Program-made: the position numbers and the translations under genes
The notes under the pieces: model-generated
Database searches by the model: none
The model's input: the letters and a program-made list of their open reading frames with translations, nothing else
Told to the model about the DNA's origin: nothing
Shown here: piece by piece, positions 33,036-44,756 of the stretch
How the letters are laid out: the number at the start of each line of letters is the position of its first letter
Numbering within the stretch: the first letter of the stretch is position 1
NCBI RefSeq assembly: GCF_030272615.1
Contig: NC_081413.1
Span: forward strand, 550,930,136-550,994,135
Direction of reading: 5' to 3'
Length of the DNA: 64,000 nucleotides
Source: Cryptomeria japonica
Taxonomy: Eukaryota > Streptophyta > Pinopsida > Cupressales > Cupressaceae

Positions 33036-34190
33036 AAACATGGGTCATTGAGTTTGACTTGAAAACTACACAATTGAATCCTGATAGCAATATCAGAGTT
33101 TGAATCGTTATGGAAAATATCTCCTATTTATCAACTGATGAGCTAAAGGGGCTCTATAATGAATGGTTTATAAGGCACAACACTCGTTGAAGGTTTTGCA
33201 ATGGGTCTGGGTTGCAAGCTAAGCGGGTTTAACCTTGGAGGAAACTTTGTGGTTTAGCATACTTGAGTTGGAATAGTACTAGAATGGATGACCTCCTCAG
33301 AAGGCCCAATGCTTCACATCTATGGGCATCACCTAGATGCGATAAGTGTTAAGTGGACCATTCATTCGCATGAGAGATGGGTTCTTATGAACCACTACTC
33401 ATGAAACATCGATCATTGAGTTTGACTCAAAAACTACATAGTTGAATCCTAATAGCAATATCAAAGTTTGACTTGTTGTGGAAATATCTATTACTTATCA
33501 ATTGATTAGCTAAAGGGGATCTATAATGAATGGTTCATAAGGCACGACACTTCTTGAAATTTTTGCAAATGGGGTTGCAAGATAAGTGGGTTTAACCTTA
33601 GAGGAAACTTTGTGTTTAAGTGTGCTTGAGTTGCGATAGTACTAGAATAGGTGACCTCCCAAGAAGGCTCAATGCTTCACAGTTGTGAGCATCACCTAGA
33701 TGTAATGAGTTCTAAGTGGACCATTCAATCTCATGAGAGATGAGTTCCTATGAACCACTACTCAAGAAACATGGGTCATTGAGTTTGACCCAAAAACTAT
33801 GCAGTTGAATCTCGATATCAATATATCATACTTTGACTTGTTGTGGAAAATATCTCCTACTTATCAATCGATGACCTAAAGGGGATCTATAATGAATGGT
33901 TCATAAGGCACAACACTATTGAAGGTTTTACAAATCAAGTTGCAAGATAAGTGGGTTTAACCTTGGTGGAAACTTCATGGTTAAGCGCGCTTGTGTTGGA
34001 GTAGTACTGGGATGGGTGACCTCCTGAGAAGGCCCATTGCTTCACTTTTGTGAGCATCATCTGGATGAAATGAGCTCCACGTGGCAATTCATTCTCACAA
34101 GAGATGGGTTCTTGTGAACCATTACTCATGAAACATGGGTCATTGAGTTTGACTCAAAAACTACACAGTTAAATCTTGATACCAATAACA
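33036..34190 (+). repeat. Tandem ~365-bp satellite containing a 5S rRNA-like segment, 3.2 copies
   Basis: Units start AAACAT(GGG/CGA)TCATTGAGTTTGA at 33036, 33404, 33767 and 34131 (the last is partial), with periods of 368, 363 and 364 bp. In each full unit a segment of about 75 bp matches the 3' two thirds of plant 5S rRNA. It is best in the third unit, where 33981-34024 covers TTAAGCGCGCTTG and GTAGTACTGGGATGGGTGAC, that is box A and box C of the internal promoter. The 5' third of 5S is not recognisable and there is no T-run terminator. The units are therefore 5S-derived satellite or a 5S-carrying TRIM (Cassandra-like), not working 5S genes. A tRNA-iMet-type primer-site-like TTGGTATCAA lies on the minus strand at 34176-34185. 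Confidence 0.7.
33971..34045 (+). pseudogene. 5S rRNA-like segment, best-preserved copy
   Basis: AACTTC..GGTTAAGCGCGCTTG, GAGTAGTACTGGGATGGG and TGACCTCC(T)G(A)GAAG are in the order and spacing of plant 5S rRNA positions from about 45 to 105. Equivalent, more diverged segments lie at 33241-33318 and 33604-33680. The terminal GTGTTGCACC is replaced by catTGcttCAC. The 5' part of the gene is missing or beyond recognition. Confidence 0.65.
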
Positions 34191-34285
34191 CATTTTATTA
34201 TTATCGATTAATATTATAATAATGTATTAATATATTATTGTCAGGTATTATATTTTTTATGATGATTATTAAATTCATTGAATAT

Positions 34286-35270
34286 TGTAGACACTCAAAT
34301 TTGACTAATCAATTTAATCAAATTTAACTCCCTTGGTCGCTCGCATTAATTAAAATAATTCATATTATTTAATTTTATGTAACATCTTGTCTCGTCTAGC
34401 TAAATTAATTTAATTAATAACGTTGTGTCCTATAGCCTATTAATTAATTAATATCCCCTTTAAGCCTTTCCTCTATAAAATAAAATAATTCATTTATTTT
34501 ATTTTATTTGTGTCTTCTTTTTCCTCTAATTCTTAAATAGATTAAGTTTAAATTAATTAATTTAGTCACATGTTTCCTAGCCTAAACCACTTTCTAACCC
34601 AACCCCTAACCTAACCCATGGGTTATAACTAACCCTATCCTCCTAACCAACCTTACCCTCTCCTTTAACCTCCCCCTCGCATGTGTGCACATTCCTAATT
34701 TCCTAATATTTAGGAAACTAAAATGAATTTTGGGTGGTCATCTCCCAAAATGGACATATGTCTTTGAGGACACATGTCATGCCTCGAGTCTAAACATGTC
34801 TCTATTGGGGACACTTGTCATTCCTTTTTGAGCCTTTGAGGATGAGTGTGGAATCTTATTCTACATGGCATCTTGAGGCTTGCCAGTGTCTTGATTTCAA
34901 CCTCCTCTCGTCTCTCATCCAATTCTATTTAAACCTTGTCTTTTCTATGCATTTCATCCACCTTTTCATTATCATACCATTGTAATGCTGAAATCATTAC
35001 TCTTTTTCACATCCACTTTGCATTAATCATCATCCATATCTTGCATTGAACATCATTGAGCAAAATCGAGCATCTACAATGTCATGAGCACGCATCAAAT
35101 TGCGGGATAATCAAATCAAGGAATTTGAATGGAGTTTGCATTTTTATTTGTTATTTCATAATTTATCTTTGTTTATTCCTTTTTAGCATCCCAATCTCGA
35201 GGTGTTTGATTTATTTGTGAATTCTTCGATTGTTAATTTATATTTCAATAAATTTTGTTTAGCACCCACA
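34286..35270 (+). mobile_element. Old Tat-type Gypsy element: 5' LTR
   Basis: Starts TGTAGACACTC and ends ...ACCCACA, 985 bp, immediately followed by TTTTTT and the primer-site-like TGGCACGCTCGGTGGGAC at 35276-35293. The start, end and primer site match those of the young Tat element at 43979 with small differences. Like that LTR it contains several AT-rich palindromes in its first half. Only one LTR of this element is in the window; its 3' LTR is not seen. It is the outermost shell of the nested stack. Confidence 0.75.
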
Positions 35271-37516
35271 TTTTTTGGCACGCTCGGTGGGACCCACTTC
35301 ATGGGTCATTTTGATGTTTTTTGTTGTTTTAGTGAATTGATTTGCATATTTTTATACTTGGTGGCAAAAAAGCAAGTTCAAAGGTTCGCCTTCTGCTTTG
35401 GCAGAGGTCATTTCGTCACCAAGTCGACTTTTGCAATCCAACATATTCATGTTCAACAATAGTGGGTTCACTACCAACTTCCACGGGAACATGTTCCCGC
35501 CATTTCATCTGCAAGTATAATTATTTGTTAGTTTTTCTTATTCCTGCAGGTTTGCATACAACTATGGTCAGTTTGACCTAACAAAATTAATTCTGGGTCT
35601 TACACTCATTTTGTCATTTTATTATTTAGCAATTTTTATTAGTATAGCGAGTTCACAGGTAGGTCAAGTGGGTTCGCTACCAGGGTTTGTTGTCTATGCA
35701 AAACATCTAAGGTTGCTTGCTTCATTTCATATATTGCCTTGGCATTCTTTCTATGTATGTCCGTAAACTGCATTTTGTATTTTATGCTATGGTGGGTTTG
35801 ATGTTAACTACGATGGGTTTGCACTGATTGAACATGTGTTGAGGTTTTTGTTCTTGGGTCCATGGAGTCTAGTTCCAAGCTACAATAGGTTTGTTGCCTA
35901 CTCTAGTGGGTTTGAAGCTCAATCTAACAGGTTTGAAGATTACTGTGGCGGGTTTGCAATCTATCTAGGTAGTCTAGTAGGTTTGAACTGTGTTGTAGTG
36001 GATTCGAAGTCTCTGTTTTTACTATCATTTTTCCAGAATGCTTATTTGAGCAAATTATTGCTAACCTACTAACGTCTGCTATTCGATGGGGGGTTTACTA
36101 ATGTTTGTGTAGCTAGTCATGCCTATTGAAGACCCCATGCTTTTAAATAAGTTGGTCAAATAATCTCGAGAAGTGAGTATCATGGAGTGGAGCTAGTGCT
36201 ACCGAATCTCTATATATCCAATTTGTTTTGGTATATAGGAGAAATCCAAGTGGGGATAAAAAAGTAGTATCACATTTCCAACCTAGGATGTATGTTTGAT
36301 TTTATATTTTGTTGTGTATACCAATGGAACATCTTGGGCTAATCTAGGCCCCCTTTTATCTCAGTTGTGTCAGACATTTTGTTTTTCATGCTTGATGTGC
36401 TGGTGTTACAAACAATATTTTGCCAAAATCAATCCAAGTCATCAAACACATCACATTTCTCATAGTCCAATTTAGTACTATCCTACAATGATTTTTCTTC
36501 TTGTTATAGTGAGAATGCCTATGTTTTTGAGCTAGATTAACATACTTATTGTAGTCATTTTCATTCTATCCCTCATAGGTTTGCTTCAAATACTCGCGGG
36601 TTTGCATTGTGTTCTTGTCTAGTCTCCTTGATGTTTAGTCTAGCGGGTTCGCATTGTGCCTTTGTCCATTGTTGTCCCTATCTAGAGTGCCAGGTCTGCA
36701 CCTAACTCCGGTGGGTTCACTATTAGTTTTTGCTAGTTCCTTTAGTTTTTGGTACTACAGCAGGTTTGTAGCTAGGTATAGCGGGTTTGACACCTACTCC
36801 AACGAGTTCATGTTTTACTCTAGAGGGTTTTCTCTTTTGATCTCGTTATGTTGCCAAAATTTATTTGTGGCACATTAGCACTTTAGCTCCTTGAGTTTGT
36901 TATTAGTCTATCGGGTTTGACATTGTTAAGGTGTCCTCTCATCGCCCAAATTATGCCATTAGTTTGATTGTCACCCTTCCTATCTCTTAGCGTTAGTATT
37001 AATTCCCTTTTCGTCGCCAATGTTGGGTCTCTTAGATTTCATCACCTATTTCATGTTCATTCAATAGTCAAGAATAACCCTTTTAATCGAGGTCGATTTA
37101 TCTATCCTAGATGATTTGCGTAATCAATCTTTTGGTCTTCGTCTTCTCACTCAACACTTGGTCACCTTTTTTTTTGGTCTTTTTCATCTTTTGCTCCATC
37201 GATCTGAATCTTTCTAGCCCTTGTCAATCTCTTCGATCTCAAATTTTCAAATAGTCTACATCTTTTCCATGATGATCGTCACTAACCCTTTGACTACGTC
37301 ATGTTTAGTGTTTTGTCTCCTATCTCACTGTGGTCTTATCACCTTGAGCCAAAGGTTCAATTCACAACATTTTACTCATTTGTTGTTGCTTTAGTGTATC
37401 CTCTTGAGTGACTTCAGTGTCACATCACTTCAGTTAGACGTCATTCGGTCATATTCAAATGAATCAGACAATTTGATTGTTTATGACATTTGTTACGCTT
37501 CTATCATCTCATTATC
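35271..37516 (+). mobile_element. Old Tat-type element: leader with GCGGGTTTG motif array
   Basis: Non-coding leader between the 5' LTR and gag. It carries roughly twenty dispersed copies of a (AG)(C/T)GGGTTTG(A/C) motif, concentrated at 35790-36000 and 36580-36930. A segment at 36170-36205 (CGAGAAGTGAGTATC..GGAGTGGAGC) matches the conserved leader block of the young element at 45970-46000. The leader is cut at 37516 by the Copia element; the 60-90-codon frames inside are motif-driven and not genes. Confidence 0.6.
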
Positions 37517-38214
37517 TTATTCAGCAATCAAAAACAGATTACAAAATACTTGCAGAGCAAGCTCTTCGCAGGAGTACCACTAATCAGAGATTCAGAGGCA
37601 ACTCAATAGCCATAAGACTCTTACACACAACCTCTATCTCACACACCTCATAAATAGGAGATACAATACAAGAAACCGTCAAACGGTATTACAAAACCAT
37701 GGGCTAAAACCACCCAATAAGGTGTAGCCGACCTTATCTCCCTTCTAGATGTCCTATGACATGTTAATGCACACATCAACACGTTTTTCTCCCTTTTATA
37801 GCTCATTTATGTATCCGATACAAATTATTTTTCCTATTTCAGGAGTACAAACTTCCGGAGGCCATAACTTGAGAACCGGGTGTCCGATTGACGAACCGTT
37901 TGAAGCGCCGGAAAGCTCGCGAAGTGCTCTATCACCTCGCAACCCGCTTCGCCGGTTACGGCCACTTTTCAGGGCGTTTCGGAGCCTCTAAAGTCCCCAA
38001 AATTAAGTTTAAATATTTTATTGCACCCCTCCAAGACGAAAACTTTAATATCTTCAAAACTAGCTGTGACCTTGCGACGAAACTTTACCAGAATGCTTAT
38101 CTAACCAACCAGAAGCTTTAGGGAGAGTTTCGCACCATTTCGTGCTCAAATGAAAACTTACTATAAATAGTAACCTCGCATAAATGCAAGGTTGAGACAT
38201 CATTTTTCCCAACA
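37517..38214 (-). repeat. Copia 3' LTR, truncated
   Basis: Aligns to 42635-43332 over about 698 bp and breaks off at 37517, where the LTR continues in the other copy with the sequence carrying the ...GGGGAAAACCCTTTC hairpin. The 17 bp at the break (ctcattatcttattcag here, ctcaatattttattcag in the intact LTR) are similar, suggesting a microhomology-mediated deletion. Confidence 0.9.
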
Positions 38215-38227
38215 AATCTCCCACTTG
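38215..38227 (-). promoter_or_regulatory. Copia polypurine tract
   Basis: On the minus strand AAGTGGGAGATT directly precedes the LTR start TGTTGGGAAA, the standard plus-strand priming site next to the 3' LTR of Copia elements. Confidence 0.8.
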
Positions 38228-38270
38228 TCGAACACCTTGCATGAGCGGAAGGGAATGTCAACACAATGAA

Positions 38271-41200
38271 TCAATTGCTAGGGGCCATAAGGCCCATAGA
38301 CTCTGAACACCATCTGAACTTCTCTGTGCTCACAGCCTTAGTTAAAGCATCTGCAACATTCATCAAAGTGTCCACCTTAACCAGCTTCACCCTACCATCT
38401 TCGACCATATCTCTAACAAAATGATACTGAACATCAATATGTTTGGTCCGGGCATGAAATGTCGGGTTCTTAGCTAGGCTAATTGCACTCTGACTGTCAC
38501 AGTAAACTGTCACTGTACCTTGTTTTATTCCAATATCCGAACACAGTCTCTTAAGCCAAATGGCCTCTTTACAAGCATGAGTAGCTGCCATATACTCTGC
38601 TTCGGTAGTGGATAAAGCAACCACAGCCTGTCGCTTACTCATCCAACTAATTGCACCACCAAACAAAGTAAACACATAAGCACTGGTGGATCTTCTGCTA
38701 TCAATATCACCTGCCCAATCTGAATCTACATAACCATGGATATCAAGGGAAGTCATGTCTCCAACTGAATTACCATGATAACACAAAGAATACTCTGAAG
38801 TACCCTTCAAATATCTGAAGACTCTTTTGACTGCATCCCAATGAACTCTACCAGGATTAGACATATATCTAGAAAGTACTCCCACTGCTTGGGCAATATC
38901 TGGTCTAGTACAGACCATAGCATACATCAAGCTTCCAACTGCACTCTGGTAAGGCACTCTGCTCATGTCTTCCATCTCCAATGGGGATGTAGGACAATCT
39001 GAAACAGATAGTTTCGTTCCAACTGTAAAAGGAACACTCAATGGTCTACAATTCTGCATGTTGAACCTCTGTAACACTGAATTCACATACTTACTCTGGC
39101 CTAGCCATAGCTTTTTGTTCGCCCTATCTCTTCTAATTTCCATCCCAAGAATGTGCTTTGCTGCACCAAGATCTTTCATTTCAAATTTAGCAGCGAGCTG
39201 AGACTTCAATTCTGAAATCATACCTTTCCCTTTACCAATGAATAACATATCATCAACATACAATGCAATGAATAAGAAATGATCACCATAAGATTTATAA
39301 TAAACACAGTGATCTGATTTAGAACGTTCAAATCCCAAACTCAACACATATGTATCAAATTTCTGGTACCACATTCTAGGACTTTGTTTGAGGCCATACA
39401 AAGATTTCTTCAATTTACAGACCAAATTACTTTTGCCTTTCACCACATAGTGCTCCGGCTGTGTCATATAAATATCTTCCTCCAAATCACCATGAAGGAA
39501 AGCAGTTTTCACATCCATTTGCTCAACCTCTAAATCATAAGCAGTAGCAATAGAAAGCAAAAATCTAATGGACGTCATTTTTGCAACAGGAGAAAATATC
39601 TCACCGTAATCAACACCCTCAACCTGAGAGTAGCCTTTTGCAACTAACCTTGCTTTATACTTTTCAATGCTTCCATCTGAACCAATCTTTTTCTTGAGCA
39701 CCCATTTACAACCAACAGGTTTTCGTCCTTCAGGCAATGGTACAAGATCCCATGTATCATTATTTTTCAAAGCTGCCATTTCTTCCTCCATAGCAATCTT
39801 CCAGGATTCTGCATCATTCATACCTAATGCCTCTTCTACAGATTTCGGTTCATCCACACTAGTATTCAGAGCAAAAATACATCTCCAATCATCAGGTGAA
39901 TACCTTTCAGGTGGTTGTCTATGTCTTGTAGACCTTCGAACAAGCTGAGTTGGAGGTTCTTCCTCCTCTTCTGAAGATTCAGAGCTAGACGAGCTCTCCT
40001 CAAATTCTTGCCTATCTAGGGGTCTTGATTCAACTCTTTCAGGTGTAGAAGGAAGTTGAATCACATCTTCTTTTTTAGTCTGTTCTGGCTGCAATGTAAC
40101 AGAAGGAGACTTAATTTCTCTAAAAATAACACTTCTACTGTGAATTACCTTTTGTGCAACAGGGTCCCAAAGCTTGTATCCTTTCACACCATAACTATAC
40201 CCGATGAAGATACATTTCACAGCCTTGTTCTCCAACTTTGTTCGCTTCTCCTTTGGCACATATGCATATGCCTCGCAACCAAAAACTCTAAGATGTCTCA
40301 ATGAAGGCTTGTGACCTGACCATGCTTCCATAGGCGTTTTATCAACAAGAGCTGATGTAGGAGACCTGTTAATCAGGTAGCAAGCAGTGGCAACAGCTTC
40401 AGCCCAAAACTTTTGTTCAAGACCAGCACCACTCAACATACTCCTAGCCTTTTCCATCAGTGTCCTGTTCATTCTTTCTGCAACTCCATTCTGCTGTGGA
40501 GAATACGGAGTTGTCTTCTGCCTGTTAATTCCACAGTCTTTACAGAATCTATCAAAATCATTAGAGCAAAACTCACCGCCATTATCAGTTCTCAAACATT
40601 TTATTTTCTTTCCAGTCTGCAACTCAACCATTGCTTTAAATTCTTTAAAACGACTAAAAACTTCAGATTTACTCTTTAGAAAATAAACCCATGTCCTTCT
40701 ACTAAAATCATCAATAAATGAAACATAATATATGGATTTTCCAATCGAAGAGACATCTACTGGACCAAACACATCAGAATGGATAAGATCCAAAACACCA
40801 CAAGTTTTATGAGAACTCGAGTAAAACTGAACGCGGTTTTGTTTTCCATAAATGCAATGCTCACAGAAATCAAAGTCAAGGTTACAGTCATTCAAACCTT
40901 CAACAAGGTTTTTATTTTTCAAGGTCCTTAGACCCTTTTCTCCAATGTGGCCAAGTCTCTGGTGCCATAACATAGTCTTCTCTGTAGGTAACTTTGCTTC
41001 AGACGAAAGAGCACCCTTACGTACCCAAAAACCATTTCCATCTGCTGAAGGTGAAACCTTCAAATCTTCCAGTGAAGTATCCGCAGATTTGGTTTTTACA
41101 GAAGTGCTATTACACTCAACAGTGTATGCTTCAAGCTTATACAAAGTGCCAAACCTGACACCTCTAGCAACTACCATAGCACCCTTAATCATCTTACATC

Positions 41201-41462
41201 CTGTTTCAGAAAAGACTACCTGCACACCCGCATCTATAAGTTTGCTCACAGATAACAGGTTTCATTTTAATCCAGGGATATGCAGCACACCATTAATCCC
41301 TTTTATTCTACCATCAAAAAACCTGATTCTAACCTTACCTCGACCAACAATGTCTAGAGGTGAATCATCACCCAAGTACACCTTACCTCCATTAAATCCT
41401 TCATATTCAGAAAACCAATCTCTATTGGAAGTCATATGAAAAGATGCACCTGAGTCAATTAG
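38271..41462 (-). pseudogene. Copia Pol: protease, integrase, RT, RNase H (one TGA)
   Basis: In one frame with Gag. After the TAG at 41463-41465 comes the protease motif LIDSGASFHM (about 41455-41425) and a TGA at 41262-41264. From there 992 codons are open: the GAG pre-integrase H..H block (LWHQRLGHIG), integrase with SDVFGP, FIDDFSRRTW and NGVAERMNR, the RT with KARLVAKGYSQVEGVDY and the catalytic YVDDMLFIG (about 39250), and RNase H with YVDSDWAGD and STTEAEYMAA. The end (GRVKLVKVDTLMNVADALTK) is the normal Copia C-terminus. Both stops fit single C-to-T type changes in Trp and Arg codons. Confidence 0.92.
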
Positions 41463-42314
41463 CTAGGCATCATTACCTGCATGAGTCGCCAAAGCCACAA
41501 TAAATGCATCGCCATCTTCCTTGTCGGACTCAGAATCAGAATCGAACTTTTTCTTTTTCTTCTTCTTTTCTTCTTTGCAGTCCTTACGGATGTGACCTGG
41601 TTTACCGCAATTCCAGCAAATGACTTTGGACTTTCCAGGAGATTTCGATCTCCCTTTGGATTTGGACTTGCCGCGCTTCTCATTCTTCTTGCCTTTCTCC
41701 TTAGGTCTTCCATGAATGGTTAGGGCTTCCTTTGAACTGATGGATACCTTCCTTCGCATCTCTTCACCGAGTAGGGCACCCACCACATCTTCAGATTTCA
41801 AAACAATAGAAGTACTACCGATAGCCATAACAAGAGAATCCCACGAATCAGGCAAAGAACAAAGCAAGATCTGACATTTCTCCTCCTCGTCCATCTTAAC
41901 ACCGACGGATACTAATTGAGCCACAATCATATTGAATGCTTCTAGGTGGTCTGCAATTCGTCCACCCTCTTCCATCTTTAAGGAATACAATTTCTTTCTT
42001 AAGAAAATTTGATTTAATAAAGATTTCACTTGATACATCTCACCAAGCTTAGTCCATAGCTTCTTTGCAGAGTTCTCTTCATGGACATTGATTAGAACAG
42101 AGTCTGCCAGGCACAGTCTGATTAGACCCTTGGCTTTTCGGTCCATAACATCATACTGAGCTGCCATAGTAGGATCTGAGGGCCTTTGGACATTCGCATC
42201 AACAGCATCCCAAAGATCTCGATCTATTAGCAGATCTTCCATCTTCAACTTCCACATCTCAAAATTACTTCCATTAAATTTCTCCACCTCTATTCTTCCT
42301 GACGAACTCGTCAT
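41463..42314 (-). pseudogene. Copia Gag (UBN2-type) with CCHC knuckle
   Basis: 283 codons from the ATG at 42314 to the TAG at 41463-41465. The UBN2/Retrotran_gag region runs to about residue 200 (KFNGSNFEMWKLKMEDLL at the start, SLPDSWDSLVMAI in the middle). The knuckle CWNCGKPGHIRKDC is at about residue 234, in a Lys-rich tail. In an intact element the frame would run straight into Pol, so the protein as encoded is a Gag cut off from its protease by a premature stop. Confidence 0.88.
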
Positions 42315-42424
42315 CTGAATATTCTACAACAAGATCAAAAAGTGTCTTCTGCACAAGCTCCCACTCAAATCTGGATTAGTTCAAAAAAACCCAACTGCCC
42401 ACAATTGAAACCAAAGGTGATCAG

Positions 42425-42436
42425 GCTCTGATACCA
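42425..42436 (-). promoter_or_regulatory. Copia primer binding site (initiator tRNA-Met type)
   Basis: On the minus strand TGGTATCAGAGC follows the LTR end by two bases. It is complementary to the 3' end of plant initiator tRNA-Met, the usual primer for Copia minus-strand DNA synthesis. Confidence 0.9.
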
Positions 42437-42438
42437 CT

Positions 42439-43332
42439 TGTAAGGAAGTTAAGTAGCGGAAACAACTTCCTACACTAACCTTGAGAGGAGGGTAATGCAA
42501 AACTTTTTCAGATCATTACAACAGTTACAGAAAATAGAAATAGATATAATAGAATTCATACCACAACACAGTGATTTACGTGGGGAAAACCCTTTCGGGA
42601 GAAAAACCCCACCCTCCAAAAGCAGCTCAATATTTTATTCAGCAATCAAAAACAGATTACAAAATACTTGCAGAGCAAGCTCTTCGCAGGAGTACCACTA
42701 ATCAGAGATTCAGAGGCAACTCAATAGCCATAAGACTCTTACACACAACCTCTATCTCACACACCTCATAAATAGGAGATACAATACAAGAAACCGTCAA
42801 ACGGTATTACAAAACCATGGGCTAAAACCACCCAATAAGGTGTAGCCGACCTTATCTCCCTTCTAGATGTCCTATGACATGTTAATGCACACATCAACAC
42901 GTGTTTCTCCCTTTTATAGCTCATTTATGTATCCGATACAAATTATTTTTCCTATTTCAGGAGTACAAACTTCCGGAGGCCATAACTTGAGAACCGGGTG
43001 TCCGATTGACGAACCGTTTGAAGCGCCGGAAAGCTCGCGAAGTGCTCTATCACCTCGCAACCTGCTTCGCCGGTTACGACCACTTTTCAGGGCGTTTCGG
43101 AGCCTCTAAAGTCCCCAAAATTAAGTTTAAATATTTTATTGCACCCCTCCAAGACGAAAACTTTAATATCTTCAAAACTAGCTGTGACCTTGTGACGAAA
43201 CTTTACCGGAATGCTTATCTAACCAACCAGAAGCTTTAGGGAGAGTTTCGCACCATTTCGTGCTCAAATGAAAACTTACTATAAATAGTAACCTCGCATA
43301 AATGCAAGGTTGAGACATCATTTTTCCCAACA
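42439..43332 (-). repeat. Copia 5' LTR, complete, 894 bp
   Basis: Minus-strand start TGTTGGGAAA (43332) and end ...CTTCCTTACA (42439). It contains the GTGGGGAAAACCC...GGG hairpin near 42575-42612. Confidence 0.92.
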
Positions 43333-43978
43333 GTTTAGGAACACGTGCCTAATTACTAAAACATGGCCAATTATCAAAATCTTCCACAAAAATTAAATTT
43401 CTTCCACTCACATCAAATGGCATACCGAGTACCACTATATCAATTTGCTACTCCTTCTCTTGATCCTTTCCCTATTAATACCGAATGGGAAGAAATGAAG
43501 GCGACTCTCGAAACCTTGCAAGAGAATAGCTCTGAGTGAATTTTCAAGTTAGATGGCTTTGCCCTTATCCCTTTGACAAGTCAATAATGGTAATACCCTT
43601 CCCCAAACACTTTGAGATGCCTAGATTCGACAAATACAAGGGGAAAGTTGATTTGCACCGCCATGTTAAAGAGTTCTTCATGACATGTCAAGAGGTGTCA
43701 TTGTGTGATAATTACCTTATGCAATTTTTCCCAAAAAAGTCTCAGTGGACCTTCACTTGAGTGGTTTTCCAAGTTTCCATTTGGCACTATCACTACGTTC
43801 ACGGACTTATCAGAGTATTTTGTGGCTTAGAATCACTACAATATAGAGAATGATATCTCCATGCTCGATCTATGATAGACCAAGTAGAAGGGCGGTGAAA
43901 GTCTCCTAGACTATATCCAAAGGTGGAGAGCCCTTGTTGGTCACCTCATGTGTACTATGCTAGACACCCAATTGGTAC
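43333..43978 (+). pseudogene. Old Tat-type element: gag remnant, 5' part
   Basis: The plus strand encodes degraded Gag. A start-like stretch is near 43363. At about 43545-43760 comes LCPYPFDKS...MPRFDKYKGKVDLHRHVKEFF, homologous to CPYPFDKS...TPKFDKYRGRGDPKAHIRQFF in the young element at about 48070. Several stops interrupt it. The frame ends exactly at the GGTAC duplicated by the young Tat insertion and resumes at 60308. Confidence 0.75.
43974..43978. repeat. Target-site duplication GGTAC, left copy
   Basis: Identical to 60308-60312. Five base pairs is the normal duplication length for Gypsy integrases. Confidence 0.92.
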
Positions 43979-44753
43979 TGTAGACACCCAAAATTGTCAT
44001 GTCTAATTAAATAAATATTTTATTTATTTAATTATCTAAGCCTAATTCTTCTATTAATTAAATAAATCTTTATTTATTTAATTAATTCATTTATCCTCTT
44101 CTAGCCTTATTTCTCATTTAAATAAATACATTTATTTATTTAAATTATCCCTTTCCTATATTAAATAAATATTTTATTTATTTAATTGTCCTACTTCTTC
44201 TATTAATTAAATAAATCTTTATTTATTTAATTAATTCATTAACCTTTTCTACACATGACACATGTCATTCATCTCTTAATTCATACACTACCTACCTCTT
44301 TCATTATTTTGGTATTTCTTATACCTACCCTCTAATCCTAGCCGACCTCTCTTTTTACACCTCTCAATCTTAACCCTCCATTTCTTATTGTGTCTTCTAT
44401 TTAAGGAGATGCTTTCTTCATTGACAAACCCTAATGACTAATTTTGGAGGACTTGACTACACTACAATTCTACTTGCAACCACATTCCGTTCTTTGTTGA
44501 GCTCTTGTGCATACAAAAATCTGAGAGCAAGCATATCAAACAAGATCAATGGAGATAGGAAGAATGGAGATCAAAACCCTAGTGGACATGTGATGGTATA
44601 ATCTTTGTGATTTTTGAGTTATTTTGCATTGTCTTAGGTTATCTTCATATGTTATGGTGGATCTTTGTTCATTGTTAGGCTAGGGTTTTGTGGTTGAATC
44701 CATTTTAGTCTTTCAATATTGTTGTTTATTGTTATCCATTTTCACCATATACA
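43979..44753 (+). repeat. Tat element 5' LTR, 775 bp
   Basis: TGTAGACACC...CCATATACA. The first 275 bp contain five AT-rich palindromes (AATTAAATAAAT...ATTTATTTAATT type). A TATA-like CTATTTAAGG is at 44398-44407, which would set the sense RNA start near 44430. Confidence 0.95.
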
Positions 44754-44756
44754 TTT

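Larger units (their letters stand above)
37517..43332 (-). mobile_element. Ty1/Copia retrotransposon, nearly complete, 3' LTR truncated
   Basis: Minus-strand element: 5' LTR 43332-42439, PBS 42436-42425, Gag-Pol frame 42314-38271, polypurine tract about 38227-38215, and partial 3' LTR 38214-37517. The partial LTR lacks about 195 bp of its end. The two LTRs differ at about five of roughly 700 shared positions, mostly transitions, so the insertion is fairly recent. The target duplication cannot be checked because one end is missing. It sits in the leader/gag junction of the old Tat element. Confidence 0.9.

Noticed and set aside
33971-34045. Functional 5S rRNA gene
   Set aside because: The 5' third is missing, there is no T-run terminator, and the 3' end is altered; only the middle and 3' segment survives.
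37749-43239. Paired 77-80-codon frames at 37749/37888 and 42867/43006
   Set aside because: They lie inside the two Copia LTRs and are duplicated only because the LTRs are. No domain.
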